A DNA stretch of 54,072 nt from an uncultured Hungatella sp. (GTDB lineage Bacteria; Bacillota; Clostridia; Lachnospirales; Lachnospiraceae), in NCBI GenBank assembly GCA_910577935.1, contig CAJTOT010000012.1:37488-91559 (forward strand). The letters are read 5' to 3'. The translations under genes and the position numbers were made by a program. This document shows positions 33,200 through 41,717 of the stretch, in pieces. The stretch's first letter is position 1; each line of letters starts with the position of its first letter. Under the pieces are notes generated by a model. The model was given only the letters and a program-made list of their open reading frames with translations, had not been told where the DNA came from and made no database searches.

Positions 33200-34117
33200 A
33201 TGAAATTGTCGAAGAGACTGGAGATGGTAGTTTCCTTTGCCGGAAGGGAGCAAAAGAAGGCCGGGGCGGAGGAGATGAGGAGCCGGGGAGAGCCGGGGAC
33301 AGCCCCGCGCAGGGTCGCGGACGTGGGGACGGACCATGGATATGTGCCCATCGCCCTGGTTTTGAGAGATCCGGAGGTGAGAGCCGTCGCCATGGACGTG
33401 CGGCCGGGACCCCTTGAGAGGGCGAGAGCGCATATCAGGGAGCAGGGGCTTGAAGAGCGGATTGAGACCCGCCTTGGGGACGGGGTGGAAAAGCTGAAGG
33501 AGGGCGAGGCGGACACCGTGATCATCGCGGGAATGGGCGGAGAGCTGGTGATACATATTCTGGAAGGAGGCCGCCGCCTGTGGGATGCGGTGGGGCGGTG
33601 GATTCTGTCTCCCCAGTCGGAGCTGGACAAGGTGCGGCGGTATCTTGACAGCCATGGCTTCATCATCACGGATGAGGCCATGGTGGAGGAGGACGGCAAG
33701 TATTACACGGTGATGGAAGCGGCGCGGCGGCGCAGGGCGGCGGAGCCGGAGAAGGCGCGGCCGGAGGGGTTCGCAGGAGCCGGGGGCGCAGAGAAGCCGG
33801 AGGATGTGGGGCAGGGCGGTTTGGCCCGGCCAGATGGCGCACCAGGGCCGGAGGAAATGCTGAGACAGGCAGGGTATCTCTACGGCCCCAGGCTGATTGA
33901 GAAGAAAGACCCTGTCCTGGCAAGGTTTCTCGAGAGGGAGGACGGACAGCTGACAGAGATTATAGAAAGGCTTGGAAGCCGGGAAAACCCTCACACCGCT
34001 GCCAGGCGGGAGGAACTGAGAAGGAGGCGCTCTCTGGTGAGGAGAGCCTTGGATGAAGTCACACGCCCCGGCGGAGGCGGCGGCGAAGGCGGAAAGAGAG
34101 GAGAAGGTGATATATGA
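33200..34117 (+). CDS. trmK: tRNA (adenine(22)-N1)-methyltransferase TrmK
   Basis: TrmK methylates A22 of tRNA. The SAM-binding Rossmann core is seen (VADVGTDHGYVPIAL, then VAMDVRPGPL, GDGVEKL, AGMGGEL and SPQSEL). Compared with the usual ~230 residues, this one has 305: a charged insertion after SFAG (residues 15-33), a long Ala/Gly/Pro/Glu-rich insertion at about 176-216 just before LYGPRLIE, and a Gly-rich tail. These are low-complexity and probably surface loops. It overlaps the next gene by 4 bases (ATGA). Confidence 0.92.
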   Translation: MKLSKRLEMVVSFAGREQKKAGAEEMRSRGEPGTAPRRVADVGTDHGYVPIALVLRDPEVRAVAMDVRPGPLERARAHIREQGLEERIETRLGDGVEKLKEGEADTVIIAGMGGELVIHILEGGRRLWDAVGRWILSPQSELDKVRRYLDSHGFIITDEAMVEEDGKYYTVMEAARRRRAAEPEKARPEGFAGAGGAEKPEDVGQGGLARPDGAPGPEEMLRQAGYLYGPRLIEKKDPVLARFLEREDGQLTEIIERLGSRENPHTAARREELRRRRSLVRRALDEVTRPGGGGGEGGKRGEGDI

Positions 34118-34917
34118 AATGCAGTGAAGTCATAGGAGAACTGGAGAAGCTGGCCCCTCAGGCCTGCGCCTGTTCCTGGGATAATCCAGGACTTTTGGCG
34201 GGGAGGGCCGCCGGGGAAGTCTCGAAAATCCTGGTGGCGCTGGACGCTACCGATGAGGTGGTGGAGCTGGCGGTGAAGGAGAACTGCGACTTTCTTCTGA
34301 CTCACCACCCTCTCATATTCCAGCCCCTGAAAAAGATAAACGACCAGGACTTTATCGGCAGAAGACTGGTGAAGCTGATTCAGGCGGACATCAGCTGCTA
34401 CGCCATGCACACCAATTTTGACGGAGCTCCCGGCTGTATGGCGGATCTGGCGGCAAAACTTTTGGAGATGAGAGATCCGGCTCCCCTGGAGGTGATGGGA
34501 GAGTGGCCGTCCACGGGAAAGCCCTACGGAATCGGCGCCTGCGGGGATTTTGCCGCGCCCATGGGCCTGGAGGAGCTGGCCCTTCTGGTGAAGGAAAGGT
34601 TTCAACTTCCCTTTGTCAACATATACGGTCTGGGGCAGATACAGGGAACCATAAGCCGCGGAGCCGTGTGTCCCGGTTCCGGGAAGGGCATGGCGGGGGC
34701 GGCGCTGAAAATGGGAGCCCGGGTGCTGATCACAGGAGACATAGGACACCACGACGGCATTGACGCGGTGGCCCGGGGACTGGCTGTCATCGACGGCGGA
34801 CACTATGGGCTGGAACATATTTTTGTGGATTTTATGGAGACATATATAAGAGAAAACGTGAGTTCGGAACTGACTATCATAAAAGCGCCGCCTGCATATC
34901 CTGTGACGGCCCGGTAA
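34114..34917 (+). CDS. Nif3-like dinuclear metal-center hexameric protein
   Basis: Nif3/YqfO-family proteins form hexameric rings with two metals in each subunit; the biochemical role is not settled (some are annotated GTP cyclohydrolase 1 type 2). The metal ligands are visible: LTHHPLIFQ, MHTNFD and the C-terminal GHYGLEHI. 267 aa, the short form without the central PII-like domain. It is translationally coupled to trmK, which is the usual order in Firmicutes. Confidence 0.94.
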   Translation: MKCSEVIGELEKLAPQACACSWDNPGLLAGRAAGEVSKILVALDATDEVVELAVKENCDFLLTHHPLIFQPLKKINDQDFIGRRLVKLIQADISCYAMHTNFDGAPGCMADLAAKLLEMRDPAPLEVMGEWPSTGKPYGIGACGDFAAPMGLEELALLVKERFQLPFVNIYGLGQIQGTISRGAVCPGSGKGMAGAALKMGARVLITGDIGHHDGIDAVARGLAVIDGGHYGLEHIFVDFMETYIRENVSSELTIIKAPPAYPVTAR

Positions 34918-34930
34918 AGGAGGAAGAATC

Positions 34931-36586
34931 GTGAAATACATAACCATAGGAGGAGAGCAGAGAGAATATCCCACAGGCACTTCGTACCTTCAGATTGCCC
35001 AGGAATACCAGTCCGGGTACGAAAATGATATTGTGCTGGTGTCAGTGGACGGGAAGCTGAGAGAGCTGTACAAGACAGTTGACAGGAACTGCACTCTGGA
35101 ATTTATCACCACGGCGGAGAAACCGGGCATGCAGGCATATCAGAGAAGCGCCAAGCTGATTATGCTGAAAGCATTTTTCGACGTTGTGGGCAGGGACCGG
35201 ATCGAGAAGGTCTCCGTGGACTTTTCCGTGGGAAAAGGCTTGTTCGTGGAGGCGAGAGGGGATTTTGAACTGACGCAGGAGCTCCTTGACAAGGTCAAAA
35301 AGAAGATGTACGAGTATGTGAGCCAGGAGATACCCATCATGAAGCGCAGCGTCAACACGGACGAGGCGGTATCCCTGTTCGGGCGCCATGGGATGTACGA
35401 CAAGGCAAGCCTGTTTAAGTACCGCATGGCATCCAGGGTGAACTTATACAGCATCGGCGGTTTCGAAGATTATTTTTACGGGTATATGGTACAGAATACA
35501 GGGTACATCCGGTATTTTGACCTGATCATGTATGAACAGGGGTTCATCCTCATGCTTCCAACCCTGTCAAACCCCAGACATGTACCGCCCTTTGAGCCCA
35601 GCAGGAAGCTGTTTGAAGTGCTGAGGGAGTCTTCCAGGTGGGGGGCGCGTTTAAATGTTCACAATGTGGGCGCTCTCAACGACGAGATCGCCAGGGGGAA
35701 CGCCAACGATCTGATATTGATCCAGGAGGCGCTGCAGGAGAAGAAGATCGGGCAGATCGCGGAGATGATCGCGGAACAGCCGGAGAAAAAATTTGTCATG
35801 ATCGCGGGCCCCTCGTCCTCCGGCAAGACCACGTTTTCCCATCGTCTGTGCATCCAGCTGCGTGCTCTGGGACTGAAACCCCACGCCATCGGTGTGGACG
35901 ACTATTTCGTCAACCGGGTGGACAGCCCCAGGGACGCCCAGGGCAACTACAACTATGAGATACTGGAGTGCCTGGATATCCGCCAGTTCAATCAGGATAT
36001 GACGGATCTGCTGGCGGGGAAGACGGTGGAGATGCCCCGCTACAATTTTATCACGGGAATGAGAGAGTACAAGGGGGACATGCTGACTCTGGGGGAGGAG
36101 GATATTCTGGTCATCGAGGGAATCCACTGTCTCAACGACAGGCTGTCCCACACCCTGTCCCGTGACAATAAATTTAAGATTTACATAAGCGCCCTGACTC
36201 AGCTGAATATCGACGAGCACAACCGGATTCCCACCACGGACGGCAGGCTGATCCGCCGCATGGTGCGGGATGCCCGCACCAGGGGGGCCACGGCCCGGGA
36301 TACCATACGCCGGTGGCCGTCGGTGCGCCGGGGCGAGGAGGAGAATATCTTCCCTTACCAGGAGGACGCGGACGTGATGTTCAACTCCGCTCTGGTGTAC
36401 GAGCTGGCAGTGCTCAAGCAGTACGCCCAGCCGCTCCTGTTCCAGATTCCCAAAGAGTGTCCGGAGTACTTGGAGGCAAAGCGGCTTTTGAAATTCCTGG
36501 ATTATTTCCTGGGCATCAGCAGCGAGGACATCCCCAACAATTCCATCGTCAGGGAGTTTATCGGAGGGAGCTGCTTTAAAGTGTGA
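34931..36586 (+). CDS. TGS-domain nucleoside (uridine-like) kinase
   Basis: The N-terminus resembles the TGS and second domains of threonyl-tRNA synthetase (EYPTGTSYLQIAQEYQ; RHGMYDKASLFKYRMASRVNLY). The C-terminal half is a P-loop uridine kinase/phosphoribulokinase-type domain: GPSSSGKTTF, IGVDDYFVNR, VIEGIHCLND, and R-rich lid segments. 551 aa matches the fused family in Clostridia. Start codon is GTG with AAGGAGG 7 bases upstream. Phosphorylation of a nucleoside is inferred from the domain; the true substrate is unknown. Confidence 0.92.
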   Translation: MKYITIGGEQREYPTGTSYLQIAQEYQSGYENDIVLVSVDGKLRELYKTVDRNCTLEFITTAEKPGMQAYQRSAKLIMLKAFFDVVGRDRIEKVSVDFSVGKGLFVEARGDFELTQELLDKVKKKMYEYVSQEIPIMKRSVNTDEAVSLFGRHGMYDKASLFKYRMASRVNLYSIGGFEDYFYGYMVQNTGYIRYFDLIMYEQGFILMLPTLSNPRHVPPFEPSRKLFEVLRESSRWGARLNVHNVGALNDEIARGNANDLILIQEALQEKKIGQIAEMIAEQPEKKFVMIAGPSSSGKTTFSHRLCIQLRALGLKPHAIGVDDYFVNRVDSPRDAQGNYNYEILECLDIRQFNQDMTDLLAGKTVEMPRYNFITGMREYKGDMLTLGEEDILVIEGIHCLNDRLSHTLSRDNKFKIYISALTQLNIDEHNRIPTTDGRLIRRMVRDARTRGATARDTIRRWPSVRRGEEENIFPYQEDADVMFNSALVYELAVLKQYAQPLLFQIPKECPEYLEAKRLLKFLDYFLGISSEDIPNNSIVREFIGGSCFKV

Positions 36587-36587
36587 T

Positions 36588-36616
36588 TTGACAGAAATTT
36601 TCTTCTGTGATATGCT
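36588..36616 (+). promoter_or_regulatory. Promoter of the RpiR-family regulator
   Basis: Perfect TTGACA (36588-36593), 17 bases, TATGCT (36611-36616), beginning one base after the kinase stop codon. Confidence 0.8.
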
Positions 36617-36658
36617 GTATGTGTGAAAGAAAATTACATGTACGGAGAGATATAAGAA

Positions 36659-37513
36659 ATGAACAATCAGGGTGTATCAGGTACCATCTGCGCTTCTTAT
36701 GAGCGGTTTTTTGACGCGGAGAAGAAGATTGCGGACTTTATCATAGGTCACAAAAAAGAGGTGGTGGACATGACCGTGGCGGAGCTGGCCCGGGCCAGCG
36801 CCACCAGCGACGCCACGGTGTCCAGGTTCTGCCGGCGGTGCGGGTTCAAGGGCTTTCAGAGCCTGAAGATGGACCTGGCCAAGGAGGTCATGGAGGAGGA
36901 GAGGGACAGCCTCCAGGTTTCCAACGACATAGATCGGAGCAACCTTCCTCAGTCTCTCCAGAACATTCTCGCCAACAAGATCGCGGAGATGACGGGAACC
37001 ATGGGCATGATGGACCCGGATACCCTGGAGACCATCCTGGCCCTTCTTGAGCATGCCCGGATTATCCAGTTTGCCGCGGTGGGGAACACCATCCCCGTGG
37101 CCATGGACGGCGCCTTCAAGTTCAACCAGCTGGGGCTGCGTTCCGTATCCGGCTCCATCTGGGAGGGACAGGTTGCCCACGCCTACAATCTGGGACCTGA
37201 GGATGTGGTGGTGATCATCTCAAACTCCGGGACCTCCAAGCGGCTTCTCACTCTGGCAGAGGGGGCCAGGGAGAACAAAGTCCCCATGATAGTCATCACG
37301 AACAATGAGTCCTCCCCCCTGGCCCGGATAGGGGATTACAGGATCATCACCGCCACCAGGGAGAAGCTGCTGACAGGAGAGTTCTGGTTTTCCAGAATCC
37401 CCGCCATGCTGGTCATAGAGACCCTGTATCTTCTCCTCTTTACCAGCAAGAAGGACGCGGCGGCCCATATCAGGAGACACGAGGATTCCATACGGCCTGA
37501 CAAGATGGGGTGA
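36659..37513 (+). CDS. MurR/RpiR-family transcriptional regulator
   Basis: N-terminal RpiR helix-turn-helix (TVAELARASATSDATVSRFCRRCGFKG, split here by reading: VAELARAS and SDATVSRFCRR) and a C-terminal SIS sugar-phosphate-binding domain (FAAVGNT, VVVIISNSGTSKRLL, ITNNESSPLA). 284 aa. Such regulators bind phosphosugars and control amino sugar or sugar catabolism genes. No sugar operon is transcribed with it; the GH2 locus lies next door in the other direction, so a link is possible but unproven. Confidence 0.92.
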   Translation: MNNQGVSGTICASYERFFDAEKKIADFIIGHKKEVVDMTVAELARASATSDATVSRFCRRCGFKGFQSLKMDLAKEVMEEERDSLQVSNDIDRSNLPQSLQNILANKIAEMTGTMGMMDPDTLETILALLEHARIIQFAAVGNTIPVAMDGAFKFNQLGLRSVSGSIWEGQVAHAYNLGPEDVVVIISNSGTSKRLLTLAEGARENKVPMIVITNNESSPLARIGDYRIITATREKLLTGEFWFSRIPAMLVIETLYLLLFTSKKDAAAHIRRHEDSIRPDKMG

Positions 37514-37519
37514 GAGGCA

Positions 37520-37555
37520 GGGAGCCGGCTGGACAGATATATCCGGCCGGCTCCC
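37520..37555. terminator. Hairpin between convergent genes (rpiR-like and araC-like)
   Basis: GGGAGCCGGC (37520-37529) pairs perfectly with GCCGGCTCCC (37546-37555), with GGA/TCC continuing the stem. There is no T-run on either side, so it may work as a weak two-way terminator or RNA end. Confidence 0.5.
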
Positions 37556-37571
37556 CGGCGTTATAGGCAGG

Positions 37572-38432
37572 CTACGATTCGGCCCTCAGCTGCTTTCTGA
37601 ATTCGGTGGGAGAGACTCCGCACTGCTTCTTGAACAGGCGGCTGAAGTACAGCGGGTTGCTGTAGCCCACGATCCCGGCGATCTCCATGATGCTGCAGGA
37701 GGTGGACTCCAGCAGGCTCTGGGCGTTGGATATCCGGAGGGAGAGGAGATACTGGGTGGGCGTGGAGCCGGTATAGTCCTTGAAATTCCTGATAAACCAG
37801 CTGACGCTCATTCCGCGGCTCCTGGAGTACTCCTTGATGTTAATCCCGCTGTTATAGTGGGAGTGGAAATGGGAGACCGCCAGGTCCATCTCATCGATGA
37901 GAAAGACGGTTTTGGTTCTGGGTTTTTGTTCCTTGAGCCGGCTGATAAGGACGAATAACAGTTCAAGGTAGTGGACAAGAACCTCCTCGTAATGAGGTTT
38001 GGTCAGCTTCAATTCCTGAATCATATGCAGGTAAATCTTTTTATAATCCAGAGAAGTTCCGGTGTGTATCACATGGGCATCGTCAGAGATGCGGTATTTT
38101 CTTAAAATGTTTTTCACATTATTTCCCGTAAAATGAACCCAATACACTTCTGTGCGGTCGATGCCGTAGTAGTAATAGCGCTGCTCCTCCTTGGGGCGGT
38201 AGAGAACCATATTCCCGGCGGTTACGATCTCCTCTTTTCCGTGAAAGTAAAAATGCGCCTTCCCGGAAGCGATGTAAAGCAGCTGATAGTCCAGTCGCCC
38301 TCTGGGCCTGTGGGTGGGAAGCCTGGGTCTGGTAAATAAGTGGTAGACGCCTGCGCTTCCCACAAAGAGGGGGTGCTTTTTATCCTTGAAATCACGGTGT
38401 GAATTGTGCCAGTAGGCGTTATCTGTATACAT
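37572..38432 (-). CDS. AraC-family transcriptional regulator
   Basis: N-terminal cupin-like sugar-binding domain (LDYQLLYIASGKAHFYFHGKE) and C-terminal double HTH (INIKEYSRSRGMSVSWFIRNFKD, written here as INIKEYSRS and SVSWFIRNFK; IMEIAGIVGYSNPLYFSRLFKK and FRKQL). The frame is open 60 bases further, to 38492, but GGGAGAT lies 7 bases before the ATG at 38432 and a promoter lies inside the extension. 286 aa. It is divergent from the beta-galactosidase gene and is its likely regulator. Confidence 0.92.
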   Translation of the reverse strand: MYTDNAYWHNSHRDFKDKKHPLFVGSAGVYHLFTRPRLPTHRPRGRLDYQLLYIASGKAHFYFHGKEEIVTAGNMVLYRPKEEQRYYYYGIDRTEVYWVHFTGNNVKNILRKYRISDDAHVIHTGTSLDYKKIYLHMIQELKLTKPHYEEVLVHYLELLFVLISRLKEQKPRTKTVFLIDEMDLAVSHFHSHYNSGINIKEYSRSRGMSVSWFIRNFKDYTGSTPTQYLLSLRISNAQSLLESTSCSIMEIAGIVGYSNPLYFSRLFKKQCGVSPTEFRKQLRAES

Positions 38433-38473
38433 GGATTTTATCTCCCTGGGAAATCGGCGGGCTGCATATCTAT

Positions 38474-38502
38474 ATTGTACTATTTTGTGCATGTTTTGTC
38501 TA
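38474..38502 (-). promoter_or_regulatory. Promoter of the araC-like gene
   Basis: On the minus strand TAGACA (38497-38502), 17 bases, TACAAT (38474-38479), about 40 bases before the ATG at 38432. Confidence 0.65.
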
Positions 38503-38512
38503 TTCTGCTTTA

Positions 38513-38541
38513 TTTAAAGAGCAGATGATTTATCGTATAAT
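38513..38541 (+). promoter_or_regulatory. Promoter of the beta-galactosidase operon
   Basis: TTTAAA (38513-38518), 17 bases, perfect TATAAT (38536-38541). The -35 boxes of the two divergent promoters are only 10 bases apart, so one bound regulator could affect both. A palindrome-like CACAAGGCCTGTGTG follows at 38551-38565. Confidence 0.6.
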
Positions 38542-38640
38542 GTTGCTGTTCACAAGGCCTGTGTGAGGAATTAGGCATCAGAGAGCTGTTATGCTGTGCT
38601 TAAGCAGAATCAAAAATAATGTATATGAGGAGGAACTGCC

Positions 38641-41600
38641 ATGATTGTGCCGCGCTATTACGAGGATCTGCATGTGCTGCATGAGAATACAATGCCGGAC
38701 CGTTCTTACTATGTGCCGGCGTCGGTGAGAATGGATGAACTTGCTGAACAGAGGGAACGGTCTGACCGCATCCAGATGCTCAACGGCAGCTGGAAATTTA
38801 AATATTACGACAGTATCTATCATCTCAATGAACTGTTCTACGAGCAGGGATTTGACACACGGGACTTTGAGCTGGTTCCGGTTCCCGGCGTCTGGCAGAA
38901 TTATGGCTATGACAGACATCAGTACACCAATTTCCGGTATCCGTTTCCCGTAGATCCCCCCTATGTGCCTCTGGACAACCCCTGCGGCGCCTATGTCTGC
39001 GCCTTTGACTATGAGAAAGACGAGAAAGCGCCCAGGGCTTTTCTGGAATTTGAGGGGGTCGATTCCTGCTTTTACGTGTGGCTGAACGGGGAGTACGTGG
39101 GCTACAGCCAGGTTTCCCACGCCCTCAGCGAATTTGACGTGACCAGGCACATGAGGGAGGGAAAAAATCATCTGGCGGTGCTGGTGCTGAAGTGGTGCGA
39201 CGGCAGCTATCTGGAAGACCAGGACAAATTCCGAATGAGCGGCATTTTCCGGGACGTGTATCTGATGAAGCGGCCCCGGCAGTGCATCTACGATTATTTT
39301 ATCAATACCAAAATAGAGGAGGATCGCGCCTTTGTGAGCATCCGGACGAAATATCTGGACGAGGTGATCCCGGTGAAGGCGTCTGTCTACGACGGGGAGG
39401 GAAGACTGGCTGCCGACTTTGTCTACAAGGGAGATACCAGGTTTGCCATCGAAGAGCCCCGTCTGTGGAACAGCGAAGAGCCATATCTGTACACTCTGGT
39501 CCTGGAGACGGAAAATGAGGTGATCACAGAGCATATAGGCATCCGCGAGATTCATGTGGAGGGAAATGTTGTATACATAAACGGCTCGCCGGTAAAATTC
39601 CGGGGCGTGAACCGCCATGACTCGGACCCTGTGACAGGCTTTGTCATCAGTGTGGAGCAGATGAAAAAGGATCTGGAGATGATGAAGCAGCACAATTTCA
39701 ACGCGGTGCGCACCAGCCATTATCCAAATCAGCCCATGTTTTACCAGATGTGCGACAGGTACGGATTCTTCGTCATTGATGAGGCGGACAATGAGAGCCA
39801 TGGGCCGTGGATGCTGTGCTATTCCAACGATACCGACGCCGAGCGGGCGGGGAGATGGAACGAGCTCATATCCGACAACCCGGAATTTGACGAGGCCACC
39901 CTTGACAGGGTGAAAAAGCTGGTGGAGCGGGACAAAAACCGTCCCTGTGTCGTCATCTGGTCCATGGGAAACGAGTGCGGTTACGGCTGCACCTTTGAGA
40001 AGGCGCTGGCGTGGACCAAGGAGTACGACCCCGGCAGGCTGACCCACTATGAGAGCGCGTACTACAGAGGGCGGAAGAGAAAATACGATTACGGCAATAT
40101 TGACCTGTACAGCCGCATGTACCCGGATTTCCAGGAGGTTCTGGACTATGTAAAGTCTGATCCCGACAAGCCGTACATCATGTGCGAGTACTGCCATTCC
40201 ATGGGAAACGGCGCGGGGGACTATGAGGATTACTTCCGGCTTATAGAGAAGTACGACTGTATCTGCGGCGGTTTTGTGTGGGAGTGGTGCGACCACGCCG
40301 TATACAAAGGAAAAACCGTTGACGGAAAGGACATGTATTTCTATGGCGGCGACCACGGGGAGTATCCCCAGGACGGGAATTTCTGTATGGACGGGCTTGT
40401 ATACCCGGACAGAAGGCCCCACACGGGACTGCTGGAATACAAAAATGTCCACAGGCCTGTGAGAGTCCGCTCTTACAATCAGACCACAGGGGTTCTCGCC
40501 CTGAAAAACGAGATGAATTTTGTGGATATCCGGGATTATCTTGATATTTCCTATGAGGTAAGCGTGGATGGCAAGGTGCTGTCTTCCGGAAAAATAGCTG
40601 AGGAAGATATTCCCGGGACCCCGCCGGGCAGAGAGGCGAGAATCTTCCTTCCGACGGCTGTTCCGGATACGGGGAAGGCATATCTGAAAGTATTCTACAC
40701 TCTGAAACACGGGGAGGCGCTCCGCAGACAGGGGCATGTCCTGGGCTTCGACGAGATTGTTCTCATAAACCGGGACTCCCGCAATCAGACCAGCCTTATG
40801 TGGCGGACCGAGGCGGAGCTGTCCGGGCTGAAACTCCCACAGCTTAAAGTGTCGGAGACAGCGGAGCTTCTGATTGTGGAGGGCAGCACATTTACCTATA
40901 CCTACAATAAACTGCGGGGCGTCTTTGACCAGATGGCCGCAGGGGGGAAGGACTTTCTGGACCGGCCCATGGAGCTGAATGTCTGGAGGGCGCCCACGGA
41001 CAATGACATGTACATAAAAGCAGAGTGGAAAAAGGCCATGTATGACCGGGCAGAGTCCAGGGCTTATGTGACAGACTATACCCTGACAGGGGAGTGCTTG
41101 GAGATCCACAGCAAGATGGGGATGACCGCGGTGACGGTGCAGAGAATGATGGACATCGACGCCGTCTGGCGCATTGACAACGGGGGACAGATCTCCGTGG
41201 TCATGGAGGTTGTAAGAAACATGGATTTCCCGGAGCTGCCCAGGTTCGGGCTCCGGCTGTTCCTCCCGAGAGAGATGAACCAGGTCACTTACTTCGGCCT
41301 GGGACCGGAGGAAAGCTATGTGGATAAGCGCAGGGCCGCAAGCCATGGAATCTACACTTCCTCCGTGGCCGGCCTCCATGAGGACTATCTGAGGCCCCAG
41401 GAAAACGGCAGCCACAGCGACTGTGATTATGTGGTTGTAAAGGGGGCGGACAGCGCCGTAAGGGCATACGGGGAGAAGCCGTTTTCATTTAACGCCTCCG
41501 CCTTCACCCAGGAAGAACTGACAGAGAAAAAGCATAATTTTGAACTGATTCCCTGCCGAAGCACGGTGCTGAATCTTGATTTTCGGCAAAACGGGATCGG

Positions 41601-41706
41601 CTCAAACAGCTGCGGACCAAGGCTTCAGGAAAAATACAGGCTGGAGGAGAGGAACTTTGTATTTTCCCTGAATCTAAAACCAGAACACGTAGGGAAGGAA
41701 AAATAA
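38641..41706 (+). CDS. lacZ: Beta-galactosidase, glycoside hydrolase family 2
   Basis: Cytoplasmic hydrolase of beta-galactosides (no signal peptide). 1021 residues with the five LacZ domains: jelly roll (WQNYGYDRHQYTN, PYVPLDNPCGAY), Ig-like domain, TIM barrel with GVNRHD, acid/base Glu445 in WSMGNECGYG and nucleophile Glu516 in IMCEYCHSMGN, and a C-terminal beta-gal small-chain domain (VWRAPTDND, YFGLGPEESYVDK). The residue after GNE is Cys rather than the usual Ser. AGGAGGAACTGCC precedes the ATG. It is followed by a sugar symporter after 11 bases; lactose or related galactosides are likely substrates. Confidence 0.95.
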   Translation: MIVPRYYEDLHVLHENTMPDRSYYVPASVRMDELAEQRERSDRIQMLNGSWKFKYYDSIYHLNELFYEQGFDTRDFELVPVPGVWQNYGYDRHQYTNFRYPFPVDPPYVPLDNPCGAYVCAFDYEKDEKAPRAFLEFEGVDSCFYVWLNGEYVGYSQVSHALSEFDVTRHMREGKNHLAVLVLKWCDGSYLEDQDKFRMSGIFRDVYLMKRPRQCIYDYFINTKIEEDRAFVSIRTKYLDEVIPVKASVYDGEGRLAADFVYKGDTRFAIEEPRLWNSEEPYLYTLVLETENEVITEHIGIREIHVEGNVVYINGSPVKFRGVNRHDSDPVTGFVISVEQMKKDLEMMKQHNFNAVRTSHYPNQPMFYQMCDRYGFFVIDEADNESHGPWMLCYSNDTDAERAGRWNELISDNPEFDEATLDRVKKLVERDKNRPCVVIWSMGNECGYGCTFEKALAWTKEYDPGRLTHYESAYYRGRKRKYDYGNIDLYSRMYPDFQEVLDYVKSDPDKPYIMCEYCHSMGNGAGDYEDYFRLIEKYDCICGGFVWEWCDHAVYKGKTVDGKDMYFYGGDHGEYPQDGNFCMDGLVYPDRRPHTGLLEYKNVHRPVRVRSYNQTTGVLALKNEMNFVDIRDYLDISYEVSVDGKVLSSGKIAEEDIPGTPPGREARIFLPTAVPDTGKAYLKVFYTLKHGEALRRQGHVLGFDEIVLINRDSRNQTSLMWRTEAELSGLKLPQLKVSETAELLIVEGSTFTYTYNKLRGVFDQMAAGGKDFLDRPMELNVWRAPTDNDMYIKAEWKKAMYDRAESRAYVTDYTLTGECLEIHSKMGMTAVTVQRMMDIDAVWRIDNGGQISVVMEVVRNMDFPELPRFGLRLFLPREMNQVTYFGLGPEESYVDKRRAASHGIYTSSVAGLHEDYLRPQENGSHSDCDYVVVKGADSAVRAYGEKPFSFNASAFTQEELTEKKHNFELIPCRSTVLNLDFRQNGIGSNSCGPRLQEKYRLEERNFVFSLNLKPEHVGKEK

Positions 41707-41717
41707 GAGGAGATCAT

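Noticed and set aside
32143..33699. 518-codon minus-strand frame across rpoD and trmK
   Set aside because: Antisense shadow of two certain genes; no family resemblance.
38578..41415. 945-codon open frame on the minus strand opposite the beta-galactosidase
   Set aside because: It mirrors the codon bias of the real GH2 gene, has no recognisable domain or ribosome-binding site, and the plus-strand protein has all catalytic motifs.
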